Counted from the stretch's first letter, positions 1 through 10,400 are shown. The stretch: DNA of 64,000 bases from Oegoconia quadripuncta (GCA_949316235.1 OX438755.1:20235151-20299150), one strand, 5' to 3'. Program-made: numbers and translations. Notes: generated from the letters alone by a model not told the origin.

Positions 1-27
1 GTTTACATTGAGCCACGGAGGCGGTTA
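1..27 (-). repeat. SINE family A head, cut by window start
   Basis: This is the reverse complement of the tRNA-like head (CCGCCTCCGTGGCTCAATG) that opens the full copies at 1324, 26922 and 58181. Only the first 27 bases of the element lie in the window. It sits in the intron before the first visible myosin exon. Confidence 0.7.
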
Positions 28-253
28 AGTTCTGATAGTTAAACATAATTTTTCAGTATAATTTTGACATGAACTAATGCTGTAGCCTGGATCATCTCAT
101 GAGGGAACCTCTTTAACGGTTAATATGTTAGTCGTCTTTGTAGTTGAATAATATGTGATAATCATGATGGAGTATTAAAAGCTTGTCTTTAAAACTATTT
201 TTAATGTAGAACATACTTGTGTTGTCAAAACTAAAGTAACCTTCCCCCACCAG

Positions 254-404
254 GCACTACGCCGGCGAAGTGACGTACGCGATCGTGGGTTTCATGGATA
301 AGAACAAGGACTCACTCTGGCAGGATCTGAAGAGGCTGCTGCACTCCTCCACCAACAAGTCCCTCGCCGAGATGTGGCCCGAAGGCGGCGACAACATACA
401 GAAG
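254..404 (+). CDS. Myo31DF: Class-ID unconventional myosin, motor exon (first exon in window)
   Basis: First visible exon of a class-I myosin heavy chain, an actin-based single-headed motor that binds membrane through its tail. Acceptor CCACCAG precedes 254 and donor GTTGGT starts at 405; after one carried base the exon reads 50 codons. It encodes HYAGEVTYAIVGFMDKNKD, the conserved myosin segment with HYAGxVxY followed by the FxxKNxD motif. The nine exons 254-20638 give about 515 residues: end of motor, converter, IQ neck, TH1 tail. The order and spacing of tail motifs (WP then P, a KxIP block, LFSC..K.NR) match vertebrate MYO1D better than MYO1B or MYO1C. In flies the orthologue sets left-right asymmetry; that role here is inference. 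The N-terminal motor exons, including the P-loop and TEDS site, are upstream of the window. A 114-residue open frame runs past the donor into intron and is not coding there. Confidence 0.9.
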
Positions 405-699
405 GTTGGTGAGATATCAACTGGCTTATACGGATATCCGTGGCTCAAAACCGAGGTCGTGGTTTCCACATGGAAATATTTCCATGTGGATACATGGTTG
501 GTGGAAACAGTAATCATCTGTGGGAAAAGAAGCGAGAAACTCACAGGATCATTGTTTCCGCCAAGCAGCAGTGTTGATGGCATTGTTGTGTTCCGGCTGT
601 TTGAGATAAGATAGCTAGGTAAGAACTGTTAGAATAAGTAAAGCTAAAGGTGCTCATGAAAAACATTATAAGAAATAATAGATAAATAAATAAATGTTT

Positions 700-911
700 G
701 GGGCACTTACACCAAACATCTAGTCCCAAACTAAGCAAAGCTTGTACTATGGATACTAGATACCGGATAAATATACATAAATATTTACAAAAACATCCAT
801 GACTCGGGAATAAATGTTGGTATTCATCTTACAAACATTTACCCCTCGCGGGATTCGAACTCGCAACCGTTGGTTTCGCTGACAGGGTCACTAACCACCA
901 ATCGGTCGTCA
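700..911 (-). repeat. tRNA-derived SINE, family C
   Basis: Minus-strand copy. The tRNA-like head lies at about 845-911 and carries the B-box GGTTGCGAGTTCGAATCC on the - strand. Other copies lie at 8416, 10401, 25403 and 47122. It is not a functional tRNA because it lacks a foldable acceptor stem. Confidence 0.7.
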
Positions 912-1323
912 ATAATAAGCTAGCTCCCAAATAAATTGAGGGTTCCGGGTCCGCTCGCTTCCACCTTCGGCGTCACCTTTACTTAACGTCAGGTGTGTCA
1001 ATCCCTAACCCCTTGTGCATGAATACAATCAACTCGTATTTCGGCTCAATAGAGTACTTTATTTCTTGAACTTGCTTACGTAACCTCTTCTCGTCCATAA
1101 CACCTCAGTGCATGAAGTCGAAGATCTTTAATCAATATATGTTACCGGCGATCTCTTATGGCACTGAAACATGACCTCTCACTATGAGCCTCATATGAAA
1201 ACTCAAGGTCACGCAACGAACTATGGTGAGGGTGATACTCGACGATTCATTACGATGCCGAATCAGGAATGAAGTAATCCGTAGAAGAACGGAATTCCCC
1301 CACAAAACTCAGCGTATTAGAAA

Positions 1324-1653
1324 CCGCCTCCGTGGCTCAATGTAAACAACATTTGGTTTACGATTCGGAGGTCGCGGGTTCGATCCCCAGCGGGGTACAT
1401 GTTTAAGTACTCGGTTTGGTTGGTGTAGGGCATTTTAAATGTCCGCCTGGCTAGCTACCACCATCTTATCTAAATCTGCTGCCAATTAGCAATGTTAATA
1501 GCATTGTTGTGTTCCGGTTGTCAAAGATAAGATAGCCAGTCCCCCAAATGTGTTGGGGTTTCCAGGTCAGTACGCTTCCACCTTCGACCTCATCTGCACT
1601 TAACATCAGGTGTAATTGAGGCAAGTACCAACCGATGTAGCATAAAAAAAAAA
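1324..1653 (+). repeat. tRNA-derived SINE, family A, near full length
   Basis: Head CCGCCTCCGTGGCTCAATG, B-box GGTTCGATCCCC, then a body beginning GGTTGGTGTAGGGCATTTTA, ending in an A-run near 1643-1653. Full copies lie at 26922 and 58181; headless or partial copies at 7546, 20268, 25664 and 54588. It lies in a myosin intron. Confidence 0.8.
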
Positions 1654-1786
1654 GTTGAAGGTAGTGGGTCGTCAACCCATTAGATGGACATCCCGGGATG
1701 CGGGCCCGCTTCCAACTGGTCGCTCTTGTAATACAGGGAAATGGCTGATGATGAATATTTTTTTTTGAATAACGTATCCGTTTCAG

Positions 1787-1933
1787 ACTTCAAAACGGCC
1801 GCCCTCAGCCGCCACACTGTTCCGCAGCTCAATGGCGTCCCTGGTCACCGGCCTACAGAGTAAAGAGCCCTTCTACGTGCGCTGCGTCAAACCCAACGGC
1901 TTCCAGGTGGCTACCAAGTGGGATGATCAGCTG
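1787..1933 (+). CDS. Myo31DF: Class-ID myosin, motor exon 2 in window
   Basis: Acceptor TTTCAG ends at 1786 and donor GTGAGT begins at 1934. The 49 codons are in phase 0 with the exon before. They encode [16 protein letters not shown] followed by [13 protein letters not shown], the near-invariant myosin (F/Y)(V/I)RC(I/V)KPN element of the lower 50K domain near the reactive-thiol helices. The junction reproduces the expected class-I order. An open frame continues to 2053 through the donor but leaves the family alignment at VSSETRN, so the splice is preferred. Confidence 0.92.
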
Positions 1934-2060
1934 GTGAGTTCAGAAACTAGAAACCCATCTGCCACATTTATTTTTGCTGCTGGGGGATTTGCCTTATCCT
2001 CACGAACGGGGGTTGCGAAGATTGTGAAAAACTATATAGCGGTATTTTCATAAAAAAATA

Positions 2061-2114
2061 GTGGAGACCTCGCACCGGAAAGAGCAACGTTGGATGTCTG
2101 ATAAGGTCGCGGGA
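2061..2114 (+). repeat. RTE-type LINE 3' end, left half (interrupted)
   Basis: Reads in one frame as RPRTGKSNVG, the start of the conserved C-terminal RTE segment. The other half resumes at 6037, and both halves share the 12-bp string AAGGTCGCGGGA. Everything from 2115 to 6036 therefore looks like later insertion. Confidence 0.6.
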
Positions 2115-2363
2115 TAGTATAAGATCCGGCCATAGAAATATATACCCTCATCTGTTATTCGACTATAACAAAATTATTATGTTAGTTAATGAATATATTA
2201 ATACATTGAAAATGGGTTGCCTAGCTAAATCGCGGGCCAAACGGTTAATTAATGTAAATCCAAATTAATTGTTTTTCAATTAACTTCCCCGATTTGTTAT
2301 TTATAAAAATCGACCATTATCTGAAAGAACATAACATAAGGAACTGGAAAAATATAGGTTGCC

Positions 2364-3750
2364 TTTTTTTTTTTTTTTTTTTTAGCCAGGAGAAACGCTC
2401 ATGCTTATCCGCCCTCCTCGGGGGAGGGGGGCGGATTATGTCGGACTCCGGCACTGAAGGTGCCGGCCTACCGACTAAAAACTCCTGGGTGTTCCCTCGC
2501 GCGCGCCGTTGACGGCGTGGCCGCGGGTACCATCTGGTATTCGTCCGCAGCCACGCCAGCGCGGTGCCCGCCGCCAGGACAAACGGCGGCAGGCCCACCT
2601 CTGGGCTGGAGCAGGGAGGAATCGCCTGGTCCAGCCACCTCTAGAAGGCGCGCGGAAAACACCGCGCGCGCCTTCTCGCGGGGCCTATGTGTGGGCGGTG
2701 ATCCCCCCGGATCGCCACCCACGGCCCCGCAGGGTAGGGGGGCAGAGGATCGCCTATCATTAAAGATAAGCTCTCCTCCGTGCCCCCCATGCGGCTGCAT
2801 CTCCCCTCGCTCTGCGAGTGACCTCGCAAAGAGAGAGGACCGCTTTCCACGGCCTCTCCTTGGCGTCCGCAGCTCGAACCTGGCTGCGGCCGGCAAAGAG
2901 TGGCCGTCCCGCACGGCTACGACCTCTCAGCAGAGAGGTCGTCCCCTACCATAGCGGCCTGCAACAGCGGGAGGCCCGGAGAGGAGGCGGGGGAAAACCG
3001 CCCCCCCAACCCTCCCGCCGTCTCCCCCAGCGAGCAGAGGGAGAGGGCCGCTTCCCACGACCTCTCGTCGACGGCCGCAGCCTTAGCTGCAGTCGTCAAG
3101 GAGAGGTCGCCCAAGTGCTGCAGACGATTCCACGGCGTCCCCTGCCCATATGGACATATGGGCATTCCTCAGGGAGCACCGCTTCCTCGCCGCAGCCCGC
3201 TGTGGTGGAATTCGCCCTCCACCATCCCTCGTCGCTCCACTCCCGAAAACGAATTTTCGGGAGTGGGACGACGAGGGCATCTCGGCGCCGAGGCGGGCCT
3301 CGGAACCGAGACTTGGGCTGGTTTTTTATAGAGGTTTTCCTTCCTCGCGGTCCGGGCGGTTAAGCCAAGACCCTCGGTCCCGGACTGCAGCTGAAAGCCG
3401 CGGTCCCGGATTACGAGCCCGGCGGTGGCAAGGGGTAGGAGGTTCACCCCAAACCTCCTCCCCAGGCCTGCTCGGCGGCAGTGCGAGTGCACACCGAGCC
3501 CACCCTTACTCCCCCACTAGGAGGGGAGCATCTCCTGCTCCATCCGCAGTGCCCTCTGCTAAACCAGAGGGACACGCGGAGGAGCCCACCCCGTCAGACT
3601 ATTCGCCATCGGTCAACAAGAACCCTTAAAAGGGAAGTTGTTGACCGATGCCCAGGGTGCACCGGCCCAACGACTACCGTTCCCCCCAGACGTATCCAGG
3701 GGGACAAGTAGCCATCAGGCACACGAGGAGGTTGTCTGACATCGCACCCC
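2364..3750 (-). mobile_element. GC-rich poly(A) retroelement inserted in the left TIR
   Basis: On the - strand this is a 1.39-kb unit ending in a 20-base A-run (T-run at 2364-2383). It is flanked by a direct repeat AAAATATAGGTTGCC (2349-2363 and 3751-3765), a 15-bp target-site duplication. Strong GC richness contrasts sharply with the surrounding DNA. It includes a hairpin near 3609-3650 (GGTCAACAAG..TTGTTGACC) and several repeats around GAGAGG. No reverse transcriptase is visible. It is most likely an internally deleted or non-autonomous derivative of an R1-like non-LTR element; the parent family is a guess. The overlapping open frames in five phases reflect GC content rather than genes. Confidence 0.7.
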
Positions 3751-4502
3751 AAAATATAGGTTGCCTACTTTCCCTTCAGCCTAACTATGGAGTTGTCATG
3801 TATAAACATGCGAGCAAGCGTTATTAATATACCCTCATCAGTTATTTAATTGATTTTTTTTTAAATTAAACGTTATTTTATTCTCTTTCTAACAGTATAA
3901 GGTTGCCTCAGTAAAAGTTTGTCACATGCACGGTTGCTGTGATTTTAGATGCGTCGTACAAGCGAGCTACATTGAATAAATACTGGATTTAAGTCAGATT
4001 AAATATTAAAAATGGTATCAAATACTTTTCACTCACATATTTATTTAATAACAATACATAATTATAATTACATAAAAATTAGAAAAGTTTTTTTGTTTAC
4101 ATATTTTGATTCATGAATAGCAAAAATATTTTTTAATATCTATTAAAAAAATATATAAAAATTTTTCTTTCTCCAAGTCGCTACAGGTTTAGTGTAATAA
4201 AATATTATGACCAAATTATTTCTTTTAACATTTAGTAACAATATTGGTTCACTATATGCATTTGTTTAGTCACTCTCGTCCTTTACTCATGTCAGATGAC
4301 CTGAATATTTTCTCTAAAAAGGCAGCAGGAAGATGTAATGCACTCTCTTGATGCCTCCGATTCACCTTTCAACATAGTGAAGCTCAAACTGATAGGGTCA
4401 TCTTATCTCTATTTGCACGAAGGTGGGTTTGAGTTGATTCAATTCATTTCGTTACGAAAGTTTGAGAGATTATTTAATTCGAGGTAGAATAAACCACGCA
4501 TT

Positions 4503-4642
4503 GGTGTCGATTCGGATGTACACCGACTAAACTAAAACTAGTTTTAAAGTAGTACTGTCTCTTTCTCCCTGGAATAGTACGATGCGACGGCACCACGCCG
4601 AAACTGGTTTTAGTTTCGTTGGTGTACATCCGAATCGACACC
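4503..4642. mobile_element. 140-bp MITE, TIR GGTGTCGATTCGGATGTACA
   Basis: Terminal inverted repeats GGTGTCGATTCGGATGTACA and its complement, with ATT at both flanks (4500-4502 and 4643-4645), consistent with a 3-bp target duplication. Related copies lie at 33658-33977 and 36947-37048. The element is nested inside the long-TIR transposon. Confidence 0.8.
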
Positions 4643-4772
4643 ATTGTTGCTTGTAATACAACACTACAGAACTAAATAGTCATGAGTTGGCCACGAAAGG
4701 TTTTAAATCGATACAAGAAATTAAATGGAAAAAAAAGAATGAATTGTTTAGTGCACAATTTACGTCAATTCA

Positions 4773-4979
4773 ATGTGGCTTCATGCAACAAATGCACGTT
4801 GTGTCAATCTAAGTCCTGAAGATTGTGGTTGGTTTTTGGATGGCTACTTGAAGCCAACGTGGTTTGAAGGGGACCCAACGCCTTTACAAGTGGAGGATAT
4901 AGTCACCGAATCAAAAGAAGATAACGATGAAGAATTCGATTTTGATATCAGTACTTCTGACGAATCAGAAGCAGAATAA
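4773..4979 (+). pseudogene. Remnant C-terminal frame of the long-TIR transposon protein
   Basis: A 68-codon frame ending in TAA at 4977. It contains EDCGWFLDGYLKPTWFEGDP and a very acidic tail rich in D, E and S. Just upstream, the next frame reads CNKCTLCQSKS, a cysteine cluster, suggesting a frameshift has split a longer protein. Its position in the transposon core makes it a relic of the element's own protein. I do not recognise the family with confidence, and the start methionine is probably internal to the ancestral protein. Confidence 0.4.
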
Positions 4980-5651
4980 GTTTTTAAAAAAATATTTTAT
5001 TGGAAAATTTTTATATAATTTTTTAATAGATATTAAAAAATATTTTTGCTATTCATGAATCAAAATATGTAAATAAAAAAATGTTCTAATTTTTATGTAA
5101 TTATAATTATGTATTGTTATTAAATAAATATGTGAGTGAAAAGTATTTGATACCATTTTTAATATTTAATCTGACTTAAATCCAATATTTATTCAATGTA
5201 GCTCGCTTGTACGACGCATCTAAAATCACAGCAACCGTGCATGTGACAAACTTTTACTGAGGCAACCTTATACTGTTAGAAAGAGAATAAAATAACGTTT
5301 AATTTAAAAAAAAATCAATTAAATAACTGATGAGGGTATATTAATAACGCTTGCTCGCATGTTTATACATGACAACTCCATAGTTAGGCTGAAGGGAAAG
5401 TAGGCAACCTATATTTTTCCAGTTCCTTATGTTATGTTCTTTCAGATAATGGTCGATTTTTATAAATAACAAATCGGGGAAGTTAATTGAAAAACAATTA
5501 ATTTGGATTTACATTAATTAACCGTTTGGCCCGCGATTTAGCTAGGCAACCCATTTTCAATGTATTAATATATTCATTAACTAACATAATAATTTTGTTA
5601 TAGTCGAATAACAGATGAGGGTATATATTTCTATGGCCGGATCTTATACTA

Positions 5652-6036
5652 GGAGGCTTTTTGGCGGGATCTCGGCGAGTGAAGTTGCATTTTTCTTTAT
5701 AATTCTTATAATTTGTGTATTCTAACTTTTGAAGCTTAATAATGGCAGAATATTGTGCTGCAAACGGTAGTGATGGTGTACAGGTGAAAGGAAGTGTAAA
5801 TTAAAGTGCGTAACGGAGCTTTCGTGTTCCCACAAGAAGCCGCTAAAATCTTTTGTAAAGCATTCTGCCACTGTACTGAAGAATGACTTGACCGTGACTA
5901 GACTCTGTATACGCCAAATATACGACGAATTACTTGTTTTGGCTGAGACTGACTTATAAATTTTTCACTCGAAACTGGCAGTAATGTGCCTCGACAGTGA
6001 GGTTGACTGGTTGCCATCTTCAAAAATAAGAAGAAG
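5652..6036 (+). repeat. Interspersed repeat X (retroelement with AATAAGAAGAAG tail)
   Basis: Starts GGAGGCTTTTTGGCGGGAT and ends AAAAATAAGAAGAAG. With the DNA transposon at its 5' edge it is flanked by a 12-bp direct repeat AAGGTCGCGGGA (2103-2114 and 6037-6048). Minus-strand relatives lie at 12185-12495, 42737-43182, 43183-43655 and 59352-59757. No recognisable protein. Confidence 0.6.
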
Positions 6037-6155
6037 AAGGTCGCGGGAAGTCACTGAATGCAGCAGTCCTCTTCCAACCGGGTCGGTCTAGAAATCTATG
6101 GGAAAGATCTATGTTTAGCAGTGGACGCCCTTGGCTGATATAATGATGATGATTT
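6037..6155 (+). repeat. RTE-type LINE 3' end, right half
   Basis: Resumes the element begun at 2061. Translation gives KSMGKIYVQQWTPLADI, the typical RTE carboxyl end (Y-V-Q-Q-W), followed by an ATGATGATG tail. A stop codon just before this stretch marks it as dead. Confidence 0.65.
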
Positions 6156-6191
6156 GGGGTTACAGTCAAGTAATATTTGTTACCCCTTCAG

Positions 6192-6418
6192 GTCCGACAT
6201 CAAGTCGCCTACCTCGGTCTAGTAGAGAACGTTCGCGTTCGACGTGCCGGGTTCGCTTCCCGGCAGCGGTACGACCGCTTCCTGAAGCGCTACAAGATGC
6301 TCTCCCAGTACACGTGGCCAAACTTCCGAGGGAACAACGACAAGGATGCCGTCATGGTGCTGCTGAGAGATCTGCAAGTCACCGATGTGCAGTATGGGCA
6401 CACGAAACTGTTTATCAG
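6192..6418 (+). CDS. Myo31DF: Class-ID myosin, converter exon
   Basis: Acceptor CCCTTCAG, donor GTAAGG at 6419; 75 codons plus two bases. It encodes [20 protein letters not shown], then the converter ([19 protein letters not shown]) and YGHTKLFIR, the end of the motor leading into the lever arm. The [19 protein letters not shown] string is diagnostic of class-I myosins. The exon leaves an AG that completes an Arg codon with the next exon. Confidence 0.95.
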
Positions 6419-6868
6419 GTAAGGATATACGTGCATTCAAATTAATAATATACGTGAAGTCCAATTAATTATGTACGTACAGTCCAATTGATGACATTCG
6501 TTCAGACAGTCCAATTAATGAGTCACGTAAAGTCTAATTAATAATATACGTCCACTTAAATTAATCATATATGTGAACTTCAATAAATTAATGATATTTA
6601 TATGATTAATAATATACTGTATAGTCCAATTAATGATATACATACAGCCCAATTAATTAATAGAATTCATTTATTATACATCAAATGCAAATACAAATTA
6701 TTTATTTGCTATTGAATAGGGTACATTATAAGATGTTCCCCAAGTTAGTATCCCACGGGATACTCACTTTGATTGAAGATCAAACCAGATATTGGGTAGG
6801 TGAAGGTGGAGCTGGCCATGGACATGGCATCGGTACAGTATTATATGAAGAGTACGTGTGGTGTCCAG

Positions 6869-7018
6869 GAGCGCGAAGACGCTGCACGGGCTGGAGGCGG
6901 CGCGCGCGGAGCTGATCCCGTCCATCGTGGTGCTGCTGCAGAAGCTGTGGCGCGGCACGCTCGCGCGCATGCGCTACAGGAAGATGAAGGCCGCCTACGT
7001 CATCTTCACCGCTTGGAA
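6869..7018 (+). CDS. Myo31DF: Class-ID myosin, neck exon with IQ motif 1
   Basis: Acceptor GTGTCCAG, donor GTAAGT at 7019. It encodes AKTLHGLEAARAELIPSIVV and LLQKLWRGTLARMRYRKMK, a clear IQ motif (LQKxWRGxxARxxY) that should bind calmodulin. GC content is far above the flanking intron. The last two bases (AA) join the first base of the next exon to make Lys. Confidence 0.93.
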
Positions 7019-7197
7019 GTAAGTATCGATCCGCATTTTCGTTTTGAAAATAGTGTAAACAAAACAATATAGTGTTAACACTCTTCGTTCGCGTCGGGTC
7101 ATAGTACGTGCCGGGCGGTACCACAGCGTGGTTCCGTGCTGTGGTAATGGCGGACTGTCAAAACTGATTCGCGCGAGCGCATATTGTTGCGCTTATA

Positions 7198-7854
7198 TTG
7201 GGTCTTTACCTATGAAATTGGCGTTTTTTTTCTTCGTTAACCATATGTACCAATTCCTGCGATTTTCAAAGCTATATCCAAATTTGTTTTTCATTTGGAA
7301 AATGGAATATTATTTCAAAGTTTCACATGAAATATTTTTTAATTTCTGGGCTAAATCACGTAATAAAAAAAATTTGAACAGAGCTCTTTTCATCATTTCT
7401 TAGATTCGCTGAAACTTTTATAAAGCGGTTACTTTTAAAAATTAACGCTGCCTATTTTATGTTATTCGATAATACATACAAAGTTTAGCTAAATTTGGAT
7501 ATGCCGTTCCCAAAAAAAAAATCAAAAATGTTTGTATGGAGAAATGTTTGGTTGGTGGTAGGGCATTTTAAATGTCCGCCTGGCTAGCTACCACCATCTT
7601 ATCTAAATCTGCCGCCAAGCAACAATGTTAATAGCATTGTTGTGTTCCGGTTGTCAGAGATAAGATAGCCAGTCCCCCAAATGTGTTGGGGTTTCCGGGT
7701 CAGTAGACTTCCACCTTCGACCTCATCTTCATTTAACATCAGGAGTGATTGAGGTCAAGTACCAACCCGTTGTGCATAAAAAAAAAAAAAAAAAAAAAAA
7801 CAGTCTTAATGAAATTCTTCATGCAAACCGCCAATTTCATAGGTAAGGACCTAA
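7198..7854 (+). mobile_element. TA-flanked mariner-type MITE, copy 1, split by a SINE
   Basis: Left end TTGGGTCTTTACCTATGAAA and right end complementary to TTAGGTCCTTACCTATG..., flanked by TA on both sides (7196-7197 and 7855-7856). A headless family-A SINE (7546-7801) interrupts it. Without that insertion the length is about 400 bp, like copies at 9558, 27397 and 31769. The small open frames inside are not conserved. Confidence 0.85.
7546..7801 (+). repeat. Family-A SINE, headless, inserted in MITE
   Basis: Begins at the body (GGTTGGTGGTAGGGCATTTT) without the tRNA-like head and ends in an A-run of about 22. MITE sequence resumes immediately (CAGTCTTAATGAAATTC), so this SINE is younger than the MITE copy. 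Confidence 0.8.
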
Positions 7855-8145
7855 TATTCACGCTGACGTCAGATTACTTGACGTCCTATTCTTTTTTCAC
7901 TATCTCGGCTATCTGCGATATTAGAGTATCTTATGTAAATATAAATTGTCGGGAAAGCATGGGCATTGCTAGCGACTGGGTGCCAGCCCGTCTCGGCGTA
8001 CTCAAGCAATGAGATATGTCATCAATGACGTTGCAACTTGAGATGCTACCCAGGTGCATACGTACTTCCGGTGATATCATATTACCACTATTATTTTCTT
8101 TATTTTAGTATATTGGAAAACAGAGTAGAGAATAAATAATAATAA

Positions 8146-8397
8146 ATATATCCTTGACATACACACAGCGCCATCTAGTTCCACAGTAAGCAACTATAGG
8201 CTTGTGTTGTGGATACCAGATGGTTGTTAAACTACATAAATATATTTTTTTTGTAAATAAATACTTATTATAAATGAAAATATACATAACTCGGGTACAC
8301 ATGTCCGTATTTATCACACAACCATATGCCCCTAGCGGGATTCGCACCCGCAACCTTTTGGTATAGTGATCAGAGTTGCTAACCACTACTCCAAACA
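8146..8397 (-). repeat. tRNA-derived SINE, family B, minus copy
   Basis: The - strand has the head GGTGTAGTGGTTAGCAAC-like with a B-box and a tail containing the conserved AGATGGCGCTGTGTGTATG. It pairs as an inverted repeat with the + copy at 8667-8930. Confidence 0.75.
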
Positions 8398-8415
8398 ATA
8401 AATAAACATTTCTAA

Positions 8416-8628
8416 CACTTATACCAATCACCTAGTTCCAAAATAAGCACAGGTTGTACTATGGATACTAGATAACGGATAAATATACATAAATACTTAT
8501 ATAAACATCCATGACTCGTGAATAAAACGTTGGTATTCATCACACAAACATTTACTCCTCGCGGGATTCAACCCGCAACTATTGGTTTCGCAGACAGGAT
8601 CATTTTCCACTACAACAATCGGTCGTCG
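8416..8628 (-). repeat. tRNA-derived SINE, family C
   Basis: Same unit as at 700-911 (A-T rich body, CATCCATGACTCG, then the head ending CGGTCGTCG). It sits between the two inverted family-B copies. Confidence 0.7.
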
Positions 8629-8666
8629 CCGAATAATAATGCCAATAACAATGCCAGTAGACGACC

Positions 8667-8930
8667 TGTTTGGTGTAGTGGTTAGCAACTCTGACCACTA
8701 TACCAAAAGGTTGCGGGTTCGAATCCCGCTAGGGGCATATGTTTGTGTGATGAATACGGACATGTGTACCCGAGTTATGGATTTTTTCATTTATAATAAG
8801 TATTTATTTACAAAAAAATGTATTAATGTAGTATATCAAACACAAGCCTTACTTACTTACTGTGTTTACTGTGAAACTAGATGGCGCTGTGTGTATGTCT
8901 AAGGATATTTATTATTTATTTATATATATT
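8667..8930 (+). repeat. tRNA-derived SINE, family B, plus copy
   Basis: Head GTTTGGTGTAGTGGTTAGCA, B-box GGTTCGAATCCCGC, spacer with CATGTGTACCCGAGTTATGG, tail AGATGGCGCTGTGTGTATG. It ends only about 30 bases before the acceptor of the next myosin exon. Confidence 0.8.
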
Positions 8931-8960
8931 TATAATAGTAATCATGGATTTTGTTTATAG

Positions 8961-9075
8961 ACGGTACCGGTTCCGGCGCTACATCGTGGAGCTGCAGACG
9001 GAGCTGGCTCGGCACCGCGGCCTCATCCAGCGCTGGCCCCACGCGCCGCGCGGCGTCCACACACCGCTCATACAG
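8961..9075 (+). CDS. Myo31DF: Class-ID myosin, neck exon with degenerate IQ motif
   Basis: Acceptor TTTATAG, donor GTTACT at 9076. After completing Lys it reads RYRFRRYIVELQTELARHRG then QRWPHAPRGVHTPLIQ. The arginine-rich start is the second, weaker IQ element; the RWP..P segment matches the MYO1D neck-tail hinge. Exon phase returns to 0. Confidence 0.88.
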
Positions 9076-9557
9076 GTTACTACCAGTTAGATACATAGAT
9101 AGATGGATAAATCGTTTATTTGTATTTCCAATCGAATCAGACACGCACCATAAGTTCCAACGCAAATATCATAATCAAAATATTATAAATACATACATAT
9201 GATCACGCCTATTTCCCGTTGCGGTAGGCAGAGACAATTGATTTCCACTTGCAACTATCCTGACATACTACTTTTGCTTCTTCCACTCTCATCAAATATA
9301 CGCTCGTCGGTTAGTGGTTGACCGCACCTGACCTTTTGTGAGTACGTCAGTCACTTGATTGACGTACGTCCTTCTTGGTCGCCCTTTACGGACCCTTCCA
9401 TTCACGCTTTCGTATAACTTATTCGGCTGTTTATTAAATTTCACGACTATTTTAAGATGACTACGATATTTGTATGCCAATTTGGGTGATCACAAAGATC
9501 ATATTTATAAGTTAATGTATCATAACAACCTGTACACCTGTGTATCACAAATAAATA

Positions 9558-9979
9558 TTAGGTCCTTACCTATGAAAAATGGCGTTTTGTATGAAGAATT
9601 TCATTAAGACGGTTTTCTCCATACAAACATTTTTGATTTTTTTTTGGGAACGGCAAATCCAAGTTTAGCTAAACTTTGTGTGTATTATCGGATAACATGA
9701 AGTTACGTATAGGCAGCGTTAATTTTTAAAAGTAACCTCTTTATAAAAGTTTCCGCGAATCTAAGAAATGATTATGGGAAGCACATGAAAAGAGCTCTGT
9801 TCAAATTTTTTTTTAATGTGATTTAGCCCAGAAATTTAAAAATATTTCATGTAAAACCTTGAAATAATGTTCCATTTTCCAAATAAAAAACAAATTTGCA
9901 TATATCTTTGAAAATCGCAGGCATTGGTACATATGATTAACGAAGAAAAAAAACTCCAATTTTATAGGTAAAGACCCAA
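9558..9979 (-). mobile_element. TA-flanked mariner-type MITE, copy 2
   Basis: Reverse orientation of the unit at 27397. Ends TTAGGTCCTTACCTATG and GGTAAAGACCCAA, with TA on both sides (9556-9557 and 9980-9981). Lies in a myosin intron. Confidence 0.85.
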
Positions 9980-10400
9980 TAAATGATTGATTGATAATCT
10001 CCTTTCACTCATTCGTTCTATTTGACCAAACACCTTTCTTATTTCGTTTATTAATTGTGAAATAGCTTGGCATGCGAACGAACTGTACCTATGTTTTAAC
10101 TTCAATGAGAATAGACTGTATCGTCAATTGCCAAATTCCATCAATGGCGAAGCAGTTGGCGATACAGTTCATTCCCATTGAAGTTAGACAATAAGGGTGC
10201 TGGTTAAGTCCATGGATGATACGAACAGGGTACAGTCTGATCAGTAATCATCACGAAATGGTATAAAATAAAGTCGCTGACTGCCTCTGTTGGCTTCTCC
10301 GTTTACTTCTTCCAAACCAAGTAACGGATTTTGATACGATTTCTCAGTAATTTAGAGAAGGTTTACATGCATATTATTGGTCAGACATATCCCAAACATA

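Larger units (their letters stand above)
2115..5651. mobile_element. DNA transposon with about 650-bp terminal inverted repeats, TA flanks
   Basis: After removing the insertion at 2364-3750, the left arm (2117-2363 joined to 3766 to about 4166) is the reverse complement of the right arm (about 5005-5649), with few differences. Both ends are bounded by TA (2115-2116 and 5650-5651), suggesting a TA target duplication, although TA is also self-complementary. The core (about 4167-5004) holds one small MITE and a 68-codon frame (4773-4979). It is probably a deleted, non-autonomous element. The superfamily is not identified. Confidence 0.75.

Noticed and set aside
270..614. 114-codon frame taken as a gene
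   Set aside because: Its first 45 codons are a myosin exon; after the GTTGGT donor it is intron.
845..911. Possible tRNA genes at the many B-box sites (also 1330, 8700, 12660, 44545, 58785, 61160)
   Set aside because: All are heads of SINE copies or remnants, with bodies and tails attached and no full cloverleaf.
2460..3711. Many overlapping frames of 65-181 codons in the GC-rich insert
   Set aside because: High GC lowers stop frequency in all phases. None shows a domain, and the segment has retroelement hallmarks.
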